From positions 1 to 64,000 of the forward strand of contig CANLIL010000002.1 in NCBI GenBank assembly GCA_947491305.1: a stretch of 64,000 nt of DNA. Direction: 5' to 3'. Origin of the DNA: Flavobacteriales bacterium. GTDB lineage: Bacteria; Bacteroidota; Bacteroidia; Flavobacteriales_D; Crocinitomicaceae. The notes under the pieces were generated by a model that was not told where the DNA came from, ran no database searches, and saw only the letters and a list, made by a program, of their open reading frames with translations. A program made the position numbers and the translations under genes. Positions 56,527 to 64,000 of the stretch are shown here, piece by piece (positions within the stretch are counted from its first letter, which is position 1; every line of letters begins with the position of its first letter).

Positions 56527-58074
56527 GTGAGTTTAGAACTAGTAGTTGATGCCCGAAAAGAAGGTATCTGGCTTGCTTTGTTACGCGACGGAAAGCTTAT
56601 TGAATTGCATGAAGAACAAGGAAACAATGATTTTGCAGTAGGTGATATATACCTTGGTAAAGTTCGTAAAGTTGTTCCAAGTTTAAATGCTGCTTTTGTT
56701 GATGTTGGATATGATAAAGATGCTTTTTTGCATTATTTAGATTTGGGACCTCAGTTTAGCTCGCTCAATAAGTTTACTAAAGACACGTTACATGGTAAGC
56801 AAAACGTAGCCGATCTTCTTTATTTTAAAGGCGAAAAAGATATTCCAAAAGATGGTAAGATTGATGAGATAATTTCTTCTTCTCAATCAATTTTAGTACA
56901 AGTGGCCAAAGAACCTATTTCGAGTAAAGGTCCACGTTTAAGTGCTGAAATTACATTAGCGGGTCGATATTTAGTACTTGTTCCTTTTTCAGATAAAATT
57001 TCAATATCTCAAAAAATCAAAGAACAAGATGAAAGAGACCGTCTAAAAGATTTAATGGAAAGTATCAAACCAAAGAATTTTGGGGTGATCATTCGAACAG
57101 TCGCTGAGAATAAAAAGATTGAGCAACTTGACCAAGATCTTAAAGATTTAATGGAAAAGTGGAGAGGAATGTATGCAAATTTAAAAATTGCAACACCTCC
57201 AAAAAGAGTATTAGGAGAAATCGGTAAGACTTCTTCTATATTACGTGATTTATTAAATGCTGATTTTTCAAATATCCACATCAATGACGAAACATTGTTT
57301 GGTGAAATGAAAGATTACGTTGCTGGAATTGCTCCAGGAAGAGAAAAGATTTTGAAGTTTTACGACGGAAAAATAAGCATCTTCGAACGTTTTGCGATTA
57401 ATAAGCAAATCAAATCGTTGTTTGGCAAGAAAGTACCTTTATCAAATGGAGGTTATTTGATTATTGAACATACGGAAGCAATGCACGTGATTGATGTCAA
57501 CAGTGGAAACCGTAAAGGTGCTGATGGTCAAGAGAGTAATGCGTTAGCAACAAATATTGAAGCAGCTGAAGAAATTGCGCGTGTTTTACAATTACGCGAC
57601 ATGGGAGGAATTGTTTGTATTGATTTTATCGATATGCACGAACGTGAAAACAATAAGATATTGTTTGAAACATTGAAAAAATTCATGCAATCGGATCGAG
57701 CAAAACACAATATTTTACCTCCTTCAAAATTCGGTGTAATTGAAATTACGCGACAACGTGTTCGTCCTGAAACAGATATTAAAACTTCTGAAGCTTGTCC
57801 AACTTGTAACGGAACAGGTGAGGTACAAGCAAGTATTTTACTAGCAGAAGAGATTGAATCTAATTTGAATTATTTATTAACGGATCGAAAAGAAGCAGCT
57901 GTAAGTCTGTTAGTTCATCCTTATTTACAAGCTTATTTTACAAAAGGAATAATTTCTATACAAGTAAAATGGTTCTATAAATATAAAAAATGGATTCAAG
58001 TTAGATCGGTAACTGCTAATCATTTATTACAATATTCATTTGTAAATAAAAATAACGAAGAAATTACACTCTGA
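56527..58074 (+). CDS. rng: Ribonuclease E/G
   Basis: A 515-residue endoribonuclease for mRNA decay and rRNA maturation. An S1-type RNA-binding domain (residues 35-120: GDIYLGKVRKVVPSLNAAFVDVG) is followed by the RNase H-like and 5'-sensor parts. The catalytic Asp block is AMHVIDVNSGN and GGIVCIDFIDMHE. The zinc-link is ACPTCNGTGE. It starts at GTG 56527 with no competing ATG nearby. It lacks the long C-terminal degradosome scaffold of E. coli RNase E, so it is nearer RNase G in size. recX follows after 1 base. Confidence 0.95.
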   Translation: MSLELVVDARKEGIWLALLRDGKLIELHEEQGNNDFAVGDIYLGKVRKVVPSLNAAFVDVGYDKDAFLHYLDLGPQFSSLNKFTKDTLHGKQNVADLLYFKGEKDIPKDGKIDEIISSSQSILVQVAKEPISSKGPRLSAEITLAGRYLVLVPFSDKISISQKIKEQDERDRLKDLMESIKPKNFGVIIRTVAENKKIEQLDQDLKDLMEKWRGMYANLKIATPPKRVLGEIGKTSSILRDLLNADFSNIHINDETLFGEMKDYVAGIAPGREKILKFYDGKISIFERFAINKQIKSLFGKKVPLSNGGYLIIEHTEAMHVIDVNSGNRKGADGQESNALATNIEAAEEIARVLQLRDMGGIVCIDFIDMHERENNKILFETLKKFMQSDRAKHNILPPSKFGVIEITRQRVRPETDIKTSEACPTCNGTGEVQASILLAEEIESNLNYLLTDRKEAAVSLLVHPYLQAYFTKGIISIQVKWFYKYKKWIQVRSVTANHLLQYSFVNKNNEEITL

Positions 58075-58075
58075 C

Positions 58076-58570
58076 ATGAAGTCGGAGTGTAAATATTCCT
58101 TTTTAGAAGCAAAAGCGAAATTAGAAGCGCTTTGTGCTTATCAAGAACGTTGTTCGTTTGAATTGAATCAAAAAATGATTTTATGGGGAATAGATTGGGA
58201 ACAACGAGATCAGTTGTTAGCCGATCTTATTGCATCTAATTTTTTGAATGAAGAACGTTTCGCATCTGCTTATGTTTCAGGTAAATTTAGGATTAAACGA
58301 TGGGGAAGAATTAAAATCACTTCCCAATTAAAACAGAAATTTATTTCTACCTATTCCATCAATAAAGCTATCAAAGAAATAGATTTAGACGAGTACTGGT
58401 CTACAATTTGTCACTTAGCAAATCGTAAAATGTTAGAATTTAATGTGAAATTAAGTGATTGGGATAAAAAAGTGAAACTAACACGTTATTTACAGTCTAA
58501 AGGATACGAAGCAGATATTATCAGTGATTGTTTTGATTTTATTAGTAAAAACAACCATCTTAATAAATAA
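58076..58570 (+). CDS. recX: Regulatory protein RecX
   Basis: A 164-residue all-helical protein in the RecX family: N-terminal AKAKLEALCAYQERCSFELNQKM, central LIASNFLNEERFASAYVSGKFRIKRWGRIKI, C-terminal LTRYLQSKGYEADII (quoted in parts). RecX caps and inhibits RecA filaments. No recA is adjacent, so the assignment rests on sequence pattern. It starts 1 base after rng and is probably translated from the same message. Confidence 0.88.
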   Translation: MKSECKYSFLEAKAKLEALCAYQERCSFELNQKMILWGIDWEQRDQLLADLIASNFLNEERFASAYVSGKFRIKRWGRIKITSQLKQKFISTYSINKAIKEIDLDEYWSTICHLANRKMLEFNVKLSDWDKKVKLTRYLQSKGYEADIISDCFDFISKNNHLNK

Positions 58571-58633
58571 TTCTAAAACAACTAAATTAATATTCTATTT
58601 TTATTTAATTTAGCAATCATAAAACAATTTAGT

Positions 58634-59344
58634 GTGTCAGATTCTATAGTCATCATCCCAACGTACAATGAAATTGAAAATGTAGAACGCATGACGCGTA
58701 AAGTTATGTCGTTAGAAAAAGATTTTCATATTTTGTATGTTGATGATAATTCACCAGATGGCACCGCTGCTCAAATTCAAACACTTCAGCAAGAGTTTCC
58801 AGGTAGAATTTTTTTAGAATCACGAACAGGGAAATTAGGATTAGGGACAGCTTATATTCACGGTTTTAAGTGGTCTATAAAAAATGAATATGATTTCATT
58901 TTTGAGATGGATTGCGATTTTTCTCATAATCCTGATGATTTAATTCGCTTGTATGAAGCGTGTGTAAAAGGCGCTGACGTTAGTATTGGTTCGCGTTATT
59001 GTAAGGGTGGAAAAGTGAGTAATTGGCCTTTGAAACGAATTTTAATGTCTTATTTCGCCAGTGTTTATGTGCGAATTATATTATTTATTTCAATCAAAGA
59101 TACAACAGCAGGATTCAAATGTTATAGAAGAAAAGTTTTGGAAACAATCAAATTAGATGCTATTCATTTTAAAGGATATGCATTTCAAATTTGTATGAAA
59201 TATGCTGCAGTTAGACATGGTTTTAAAATTGCAGAAGTACCGATTACATTCGTTGATCGATTGTATGGTGTTTCAAAAATGAGTGCTGGAATTTTTAAAG
59301 AAGCTTTTTGGGGCGTCTGGAAAATGAGAAAAATGAAATTATGA
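58634..59344 (+). CDS. Polyprenol-phosphate mannose/glucose synthase-like GT2 transferase
   Basis: A 236-residue GT-A enzyme like dolichol-phosphate mannose synthase. Motifs: VIIPTYNEIENVERM, LYVDDNSPDGTA (DxD region), GKLGLGTAYIHGFKW, FEMDCDFSHNPDDL, GSRYCKGGKVSNWP, and ITFVDRLYGVSKM. It lacks the C-terminal membrane helices of some relatives. It would make a lipid-linked sugar donor of the kind used by GT-C enzymes such as the one at 10539-12365, but that link is a guess. It starts at GTG and overlaps the dihydroorotase ATG by 4 bases. Confidence 0.9.
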   Translation: MSDSIVIIPTYNEIENVERMTRKVMSLEKDFHILYVDDNSPDGTAAQIQTLQQEFPGRIFLESRTGKLGLGTAYIHGFKWSIKNEYDFIFEMDCDFSHNPDDLIRLYEACVKGADVSIGSRYCKGGKVSNWPLKRILMSYFASVYVRIILFISIKDTTAGFKCYRRKVLETIKLDAIHFKGYAFQICMKYAAVRHGFKIAEVPITFVDRLYGVSKMSAGIFKEAFWGVWKMRKMKL

Positions 59345-60687
59345 GTGTCAATTATTTATTGAGATCCGCAACGATTGTTAACGAAGGGAAACAAGTTGTA
59401 GCTGATTTGTTAATTCAAGATGGAAGAATCACTAAAATAAGTCCATCTATCTCAACCGATTTTAACTGTACAGAGATCAATTTAGAAGGAAAATACCTAC
59501 TTCCAGGTTGTATTGATGATCAAGTGCATTTTCGAGAACCAGGATTAGTTCATAAAGCAACAATTGCCACTGAATCACGCGCAGCAGTTGCGGGAGGTAT
59601 CACTTCTTTTATGGAGATGCCAAACACCGTTCCAAATGCATTGACACAAGAATTATTAGAAGACAAGTATCAAATAGCCGCAAAATCTTCAATCGCGAAT
59701 TATTCCTTTTTTATGGGTGCTTCAAATGATAACATTGAAGAAGTTCTAAAAACAGATGGTAAGAGCGTGTGCGGTGTTAAAATTTTCATGGGTTCTTCAA
59801 CTGGAAACATGTTGGTCGATAGTGAAAAAACCTTAGAAGATTTATTTGCACGAGTTCCTCCAATGTTAATTGCAACTCATTGTGAAGACGAAGCTACAAT
59901 TCGAGCAAATATCGAAAAATATAAAGCAATTTATGGCGAAAATGTTCCCATAGAAATGCATCCAATTATTAGAAATGAAGAAGCATGCTATTTATCATCT
60001 TCATTAGCGGTTCGTTTAGCGAAGAAATTTAACACGCGTTTGCATGTATTACACATTTCAACTGAAAAAGAACTTTCATTGTTTTCGAATGAAATCCCGT
60101 TGGAACAAAAAATGATAACAGCCGAAGCATGTGTACATCATTTGTGGTTCTCAGAAGAAGATTATGCTGAAAAAGGGAATTTTATTAAATGGAATCCCGC
60201 TGTTAAAAAAGCAAGTGATCGCGAAGCAATTTTTCAAGCAGTTTTAGACAATAGAATTGATGTCATCGCTACAGATCATGCCCCTCATACATTAGAAGAA
60301 AAAGCGCAATCTTATTTCAAAGCTCCAGCAGGCGGGCCATTGGTTCAGCACGGACTTTTGGCTATGCTTGAGAAAATGGAAGCAGGAATGATTTCAATTG
60401 AAAAAATAGTTGAAAAGATGGCGCATCATCCAGCGATTTTATTTAATGTAATAGACAGAGGTTTTATTCGTGAAGGTTATTTTGCTGATCTTGTTATTAT
60501 TGATAAAAAACAACAAAAAGTTGAGAAAAGTAAGCTTTTGTATAAATGTGGTTGGTCTCCTTTTGAAGGTGTGACGTTTAATTATTCTGTGGATAAAACC
60601 TTTGTTAATGGTAATCTAGTTTACGATCAAGGAAAAATAATTGAAGGAGTTTCCGGTCAGCGATTGAAATTTAATTTTACAAAATGA
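59341..60687 (+). CDS. pyrC: Dihydroorotase, class I type, with a substituted metal ligand
   Basis: A 448-residue amidohydrolase of pyrimidine synthesis. The usual DxHxH metal motif reads DDQVHFREPG, so the first histidine is Gln61, while His63 remains. Other elements are normal: GGITSFMEMPNT, GVKIFMGSSTGNM with the bridging Lys, ATHCEDEA, LHVLHIST, and the catalytic Asp in VIATDHAPHT. I recall this Gln in other Bacteroidota enzymes, but cannot verify it here. The ATG at 59341 overlaps the previous stop (ATGA). The next gene overlaps by 4 bases. Confidence 0.93.
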   Translation: MSVNYLLRSATIVNEGKQVVADLLIQDGRITKISPSISTDFNCTEINLEGKYLLPGCIDDQVHFREPGLVHKATIATESRAAVAGGITSFMEMPNTVPNALTQELLEDKYQIAAKSSIANYSFFMGASNDNIEEVLKTDGKSVCGVKIFMGSSTGNMLVDSEKTLEDLFARVPPMLIATHCEDEATIRANIEKYKAIYGENVPIEMHPIIRNEEACYLSSSLAVRLAKKFNTRLHVLHISTEKELSLFSNEIPLEQKMITAEACVHHLWFSEEDYAEKGNFIKWNPAVKKASDREAIFQAVLDNRIDVIATDHAPHTLEEKAQSYFKAPAGGPLVQHGLLAMLEKMEAGMISIEKIVEKMAHHPAILFNVIDRGFIREGYFADLVIIDKKQQKVEKSKLLYKCGWSPFEGVTFNYSVDKTFVNGNLVYDQGKIIEGVSGQRLKFNFTK

Positions 60688-61094
60688 AACTAAGTATTGT
60701 TTTACTTGTATTTATTTTTTCTGCTTGTTCCGAAAACCCAATGTTGGGAACAAAAAAGCCAGTTGATTTAATTTCGACCGATAAAATGGTTGGTATACTA
60801 ATTGATTTGAATCTTATTGAAGCTGATCTTCAAATGAAATATGCTCACATTTCATTTTACGGTGAAACCATGAAAAAATCAGGTGATTTAATCTTGAAAA
60901 AACATGGTTTTACAAGAAAACAATTTGAAGAAAGTTTCGATTATTATGCATCAAGACAAGAAGATATGATTGCATTAAATAATCAAATTCTCGATTCACT
61001 TAACGTTGCAGCTGCAAAATTCAGTAATAATCATTCAATTCCTGCAAATAGTATACATGTAGAAGAGAGTGCATTGAAAAAAACAATGCATTAA
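60684..61094 (+). CDS. DUF4296 lipoprotein
   Basis: A 136-residue lipoprotein (lipobox FSAC, Cys15). The helical pattern TDKMVGILIDLNLIEADLQMK, LILKKHGFTRKQFEESFDYY and MIALNNQILDSL matches DUF4296, found only in Bacteroidota and of unknown role. It overlaps the dihydroorotase stop by 4 bases and the convergent channel-like gene by 4. Confidence 0.85.
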   Translation: MKLSIVLLVFIFSACSENPMLGTKKPVDLISTDKMVGILIDLNLIEADLQMKYAHISFYGETMKKSGDLILKKHGFTRKQFEESFDYYASRQEDMIALNNQILDSLNVAAAKFSNNHSIPANSIHVEESALKKTMH

Positions 61095-61450
61095 TTTTCT
61101 TTGTCTTCTTCTTTGTTTTCTACGTGTAATAAATGAAGTAATCGATGAGCGATTGGAGAGAAAAAGATTGCAACTGTACTCAAAAACACCACCCCACTGA
61201 AAAGCGAATAAAATGAAGCAAATACTTTCGCGGTATCATTGGTTAATCGATCAACTGGACCCATTCCAGTTAAAATCATCGAAGCATTTAATAAACTGTC
61301 AATCCAGCCCAAATTTGCTGTAATATGGTAACCAACAACGCCAATTCCAAGTGAAAATAGTATTAGAATTGTAGCGAAAATAAAATAGCGAAACATGCGT
61401 TTTGCGAAATCTCTTTTTGAAAGAATGTTTTTATTTTTTTGTGTTATCAT
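61091..61450 (-). CDS. Two-helix membrane protein resembling a potassium-channel pore with altered filter
   Basis: A 119-residue inner-membrane protein. Helix 1 spans about residues 22-44 and helix 2 about 75-97. Between them SLLNASMILTGMGPVD looks like a pore helix plus filter, with TGMGPVD at residues 61-67 in place of the potassium filter TVGYGD. Similar short proteins are widespread and uncharacterised. Whether it conducts ions is unknown. It lies 7 bases after ruvC on the same strand. Confidence 0.65.
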   Translation of the reverse strand: MITQKNKNILSKRDFAKRMFRYFIFATILILFSLGIGVVGYHITANLGWIDSLLNASMILTGMGPVDRLTNDTAKVFASFYSLFSGVVFLSTVAIFFSPIAHRLLHLLHVENKEEDKEN

Positions 61451-61457
61451 AGTTGAA

Positions 61458-62015
61458 TTATCGAAGTTTTCTTTCTGGATTTAATTTCAAAAAGGCATCC
61501 CAATTTCCTGTTTTCGATTTGTTGTGTTCTCCAATTCCTTTTGAAAAATGATGACAAACAGCAACGGCTAATCCGTCTGTTGCATCCAAATATTTGGGCA
61601 TTTCATCGAAGTTTAACAGTTTTTGAAGCATTAAGGCTACTTGTTCTTTAGACGCGTTTCCATTTCCGGTAATTGCTTGTTTAATTCTTCTTGGCGAATA
61701 TTCTTCAAAAGGTACATTGTGACTTAAACTAGCTGCAATTGCTACACCTTGCGCGCGACCAAGTTTGAGCATTGATTGAACATTTTTACCAAAAAACGGG
61801 GCCTCAATTGCCATTTCATCTGGCTTGAATTCTTTAATGATTCCGTCTAAACGGTCAAAAATTCGCTTTAACTTATCAGGGTGTGTTGGAAGTTTACTTA
61901 ATTGAATGACTCCAAAGTTCAACATTTCAAGTTTGTTCTTTTTAATATGAATTAATCCATAACCTAAGACCGTTGTACCTGGGTCAATTCCGAGAATTAT
62001 CTTATCTTCAACCAT
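61458..62015 (-). CDS. ruvC: Holliday junction resolvase RuvC
   Basis: A 185-residue endonuclease that cuts Holliday junctions. Catalytic acids are in IILGIDPGTTVLGYG (first Asp), MAIEAPFFGKN (Glu) and DATDGLAVAVCHH (paired Asp). The DNA-binding segment YSPRRIKQAITGNGNASKEQV is typical. It shares an upstream region with the flippase-like gene on the other strand. Confidence 0.96.
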   Translation of the reverse strand: MVEDKIILGIDPGTTVLGYGLIHIKKNKLEMLNFGVIQLSKLPTHPDKLKRIFDRLDGIIKEFKPDEMAIEAPFFGKNVQSMLKLGRAQGVAIAASLSHNVPFEEYSPRRIKQAITGNGNASKEQVALMLQKLLNFDEMPKYLDATDGLAVAVCHHFSKGIGEHNKSKTGNWDAFLKLNPERKLR

Positions 62016-62029
62016 TCAAAATAAATTCA

Positions 62030-62944
62030 TTGGTTAAAGCTATAAAAAATAAGAGGATATTAATCGTTTTTTTTAAAATGATCGCATTTTTAGTACTTAT
62101 CTATTTTTTAGTTCAATCACTTAATAAAGTTGATTGGAACCAACAATCCATCCAACTAAATCAGCCACTTGCACTTGTTTTTGCTCTAATATTAGTCCCT
62201 TTGAATTGGCTTTTTGAATGGATGAAATGGAAAGCAACACTTCGGTTTTCTTCTGTATCAACAACAAATTCTGTTGCGTTTCAAGCTTTTTGTTCTGGAA
62301 TTGTTACAGGAATGTTGACACCCAATATGCAAGGAAATTTTCTCGGTAGAATTTATTACTTCGATCGAAAACATCGGGTTGACTTGATTTTAACAACCTT
62401 AGTTTCTAATTACGGACAATTTTTAATGAGCTTATTGTTCGGTGTGCTAAGCATCTTAATTTTGATGAAGACACCTTTGAATTGGTCAGTTGTTCCCATT
62501 CTTATTTTGTTTATAAGTGCGCTGTTATTTTTTAGTGTATTGTATTTTTATTTTGAGAAAGTTGCTACTCATTTTGTTAAAAAAAAACGCGTGTTTCCTA
62601 TTTTACAACGTTTGAAAACACATCAAATTTTTCGGTGGAAAATAATTTATTTTAGTTTACTCAGACACACTGTATTTGTTGTTCAATTTGGTTTGTTATT
62701 GCTCGCTTTTGGGGTTCCTTTCTCATTCGAGTTAATTTTTTGGATTTGGCAAGTTTATTTGTGGGTAACAATTTCACCGTCATTATTTCTAGGTAAATTA
62801 GCCATTCGTGAATCGATCTCTTTATGGGTATTGACAGTTGCAGGTTACCAACAACAACCAATATTAATCGCATCTTTTTCTGTTTGGATTATTAATTTAT
62901 TTATACCAACAATTTTTGCTATCTTCATTGCTAAAAAGAAATAA
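62030..62944 (+). CDS. Flippase-like membrane protein (LPG synthase transmembrane/UPF0104 family)
   Basis: A protein of about 304 residues with seven or eight hydrophobic segments. NPxxWxFEWxKW-type elements (LNWLFEWMKWKA), GMLTPNMQGNFLGRIYY and LFLGKLAIRESIS are typical of the AglD/MprF-transmembrane family, which moves lipids or lipid-linked sugars across the membrane. The start is uncertain: TTG at 62030 keeps basic residues before the first helix; ATG at 62078 is the alternative; the TTG at 61973 would overlap ruvC. It is followed immediately by the glycosyltransferase gene. Confidence 0.75.
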   Translation: MVKAIKNKRILIVFFKMIAFLVLIYFLVQSLNKVDWNQQSIQLNQPLALVFALILVPLNWLFEWMKWKATLRFSSVSTTNSVAFQAFCSGIVTGMLTPNMQGNFLGRIYYFDRKHRVDLILTTLVSNYGQFLMSLLFGVLSILILMKTPLNWSVVPILILFISALLFFSVLYFYFEKVATHFVKKKRVFPILQRLKTHQIFRWKIIYFSLLRHTVFVVQFGLLLLAFGVPFSFELIFWIWQVYLWVTISPSLFLGKLAIRESISLWVLTVAGYQQQPILIASFSVWIINLFIPTIFAIFIAKKK

Positions 62945-64000
62945 ATGATAACCACGATCTGCTCATCATTGTATGTAATTTATTTGCTAATAATTAGGTT
63001 TTTTGGTGTTATTAAACAAAACAAAAATGAGGATTATTTAGCTGAAATCCCTGAAAAATTAAAGCTTTCTGATGTCACTGTTTTGATTCCATTTAGAAAT
63101 GAAGCCAAACGAATAGAACAACTACTTATTAGTTTAAACGCTTCTACAAAACTTCCTGCAAATATTGTATTTATTGATGATCATTCAACAGATGATTCGA
63201 TTAAAATTATCGCGCAAAATAATACTACTTTAAATTTTAATGTACTTGGTATGCCGGATGATTTAAATGGTAAAAAACAAGCCATTCGTTTTGGAATAGC
63301 TGCTTTTCCTTCTACTTATTATTTAACTATGGATGCAGATATCGTGTTTGCTTCGGATTACTTCCAAAATATAGAAGATTTACCAAAAGTTGACATGTTA
63401 ATTTTACCAGTAATTTTAAAAGCTAATTCATTTTTTCAACGATTTTTTGAATTAGATGTTTTGTTAATCAATGCATTGAACCAAGGAGTCGCTGGATTAA
63501 AGTCGCCTATTGTTGCGAGTGGGGCAAATTTACTTTTCAAAGCGGCGACCTTTCACAAAGTAGATTCAATTAAAAAACATGCGCACATTAATAGTGGCGA
63601 CGATGTTTTCCTATTAAATGATTTCAAAAAAGCTGGTGCAAGAGTAGAACTGATTTCGGCTATGAACCATGCTGTATCTACAGAAACGCCACAATCCATC
63701 AATGAATACCTTCAACAACGCTTGCGCTGGTTTTCAAAAACGGGCGCAGTAAAAGATAGAGATGCAACAATTTTAGTTGTATTTCAAGCAATTTTTACGG
63801 GTCTTTTTTTTGTTGGATTAATGTATTTTGGAATAAATGCTAATTGGAATCGTTTTGTTGAAGTAATTGCCTTTAAACTAATTATTGATACGCTATTCTT
63901 TTGGTCCTTTTTTCAATTACAAGGCAGATTAATCACATTGATTTTACTGCCTTTTTATGAATTAATTCTTCCATTTTACAGCATCTTAATAGTTGCATTA
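62945..64000 (+). CDS. GT2 family glycosyltransferase, cut by right edge
   Basis: The frame runs from ATG 62945 to the last base (352 codons) with no stop, so the gene continues outside the window. It starts right after the previous stop codon (TAAATG). An N-terminal hydrophobic segment is followed by a GT-A domain with LIPFRNEAKRIEQLL, FIDDHSTDDS, MDADIVF, GANLLF, SGDDVFLLNDF and the processive-type QQRLRW. Two or more membrane helices follow at the visible C-terminal end. This is the architecture of membrane GT2 enzymes such as ceramide or polysaccharide synthases. The pairing with a flippase-like gene suggests one envelope-glycan or glycolipid pathway. Confidence 0.88.
   Translation, partial: MITTICSSLYVIYLLIIRFFGVIKQNKNEDYLAEIPEKLKLSDVTVLIPFRNEAKRIEQLLISLNASTKLPANIVFIDDHSTDDSIKIIAQNNTTLNFNVLGMPDDLNGKKQAIRFGIAAFPSTYYLTMDADIVFASDYFQNIEDLPKVDMLILPVILKANSFFQRFFELDVLLINALNQGVAGLKSPIVASGANLLFKAATFHKVDSIKKHAHINSGDDVFLLNDFKKAGARVELISAMNHAVSTETPQSINEYLQQRLRWFSKTGAVKDRDATILVVFQAIFTGLFFVGLMYFGINANWNRFVEVIAFKLIIDTLFFWSFFQLQGRLITLILLPFYELILPFYSILIVAL

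Overview
This window is a stretch of chromosome from a member of the Bacteroidota, most likely the order Flavobacteriales. The evidence is a low GC content, Bacteroidota-type promoters (a -7 element TAnnTTTG, sometimes with TTTG about 20 bases upstream), few Shine-Dalgarno sites, and lineage-specific gene families: GldB, GldC, GldD, GldE, GldK-GldN, PorP/SprF, CHU_C and type A secretion-sorting domains, and DUF4296. A guess at family (Crocinitomicaceae/Fluviicola-like) would be weak. Genes are dense. I see no rRNA, tRNA, CRISPR array, insertion sequence or prophage. Functions below come from motifs read by eye, not from database searches.

Bases 1-3414 are the least ordinary part. They hold the 3' end of one type IX secretion system (T9SS) cargo gene and a complete second cargo gene. 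The last 793 bases of the first match 2239-3031 base for base. Each cargo gene is followed by an Xre-type regulator gene: intact behind the second copy (3061-3414) and reduced to a stop-riddled remnant behind the first (about 829-990). Short GTTCTAA boxes, 21 bases apart in both copies, sit between cargo and regulator. The second cargo gene has an AT-rich, unrecognised head joined to a compositionally different, repeated tail. This looks like a cargo-plus-regulator cassette family with variable heads and homogenised tails, and is the best candidate here for something undescribed.

From 3.4 to 30 kb the genes are mostly core: lpdA and lipA (lipoate enzymes), a large secreted BNR-type T9SS cargo, osmC-like, rlmB, a membrane glycosyltransferase, a HAD nucleotidase, upp, an ABC exporter overlapped by a cytosolic binding-protein-like gene, hemH, ahcY, groL-groS, secG, lptE, a sigma-54 activator, miaB, topA and an arginase-fold protein with altered metal ligands.

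From 30 to 54 kb lies a concentration of gliding/T9SS genes: porP/sprF-like, gldK, gldL, gldM, gldN (secretion channel partner, lipoprotein ring, motor and periplasmic shaft), then gldB-gldC, and gldD-gldE in an operon with folK, ssb and mutY. Between them are an ABC-F protein, a ferredoxin, nadE, an M48 protease, two outer-membrane barrels, trmB, clpX-clpP and an OmpA/TPR lipoprotein. The gliding machinery here would export and anchor cargo such as the proteins at the left end of the window.

From 55 to 64 kb are an HU-family protein, a 30-residue basic protein resembling the COX24/bS22 family, rng, recX, a dolichol-phosphate-mannose-synthase-like transferase, dihydroorotase, a DUF4296 lipoprotein, a channel-like membrane protein, ruvC, a flippase-like membrane protein and a glycosyltransferase cut off by the right edge.
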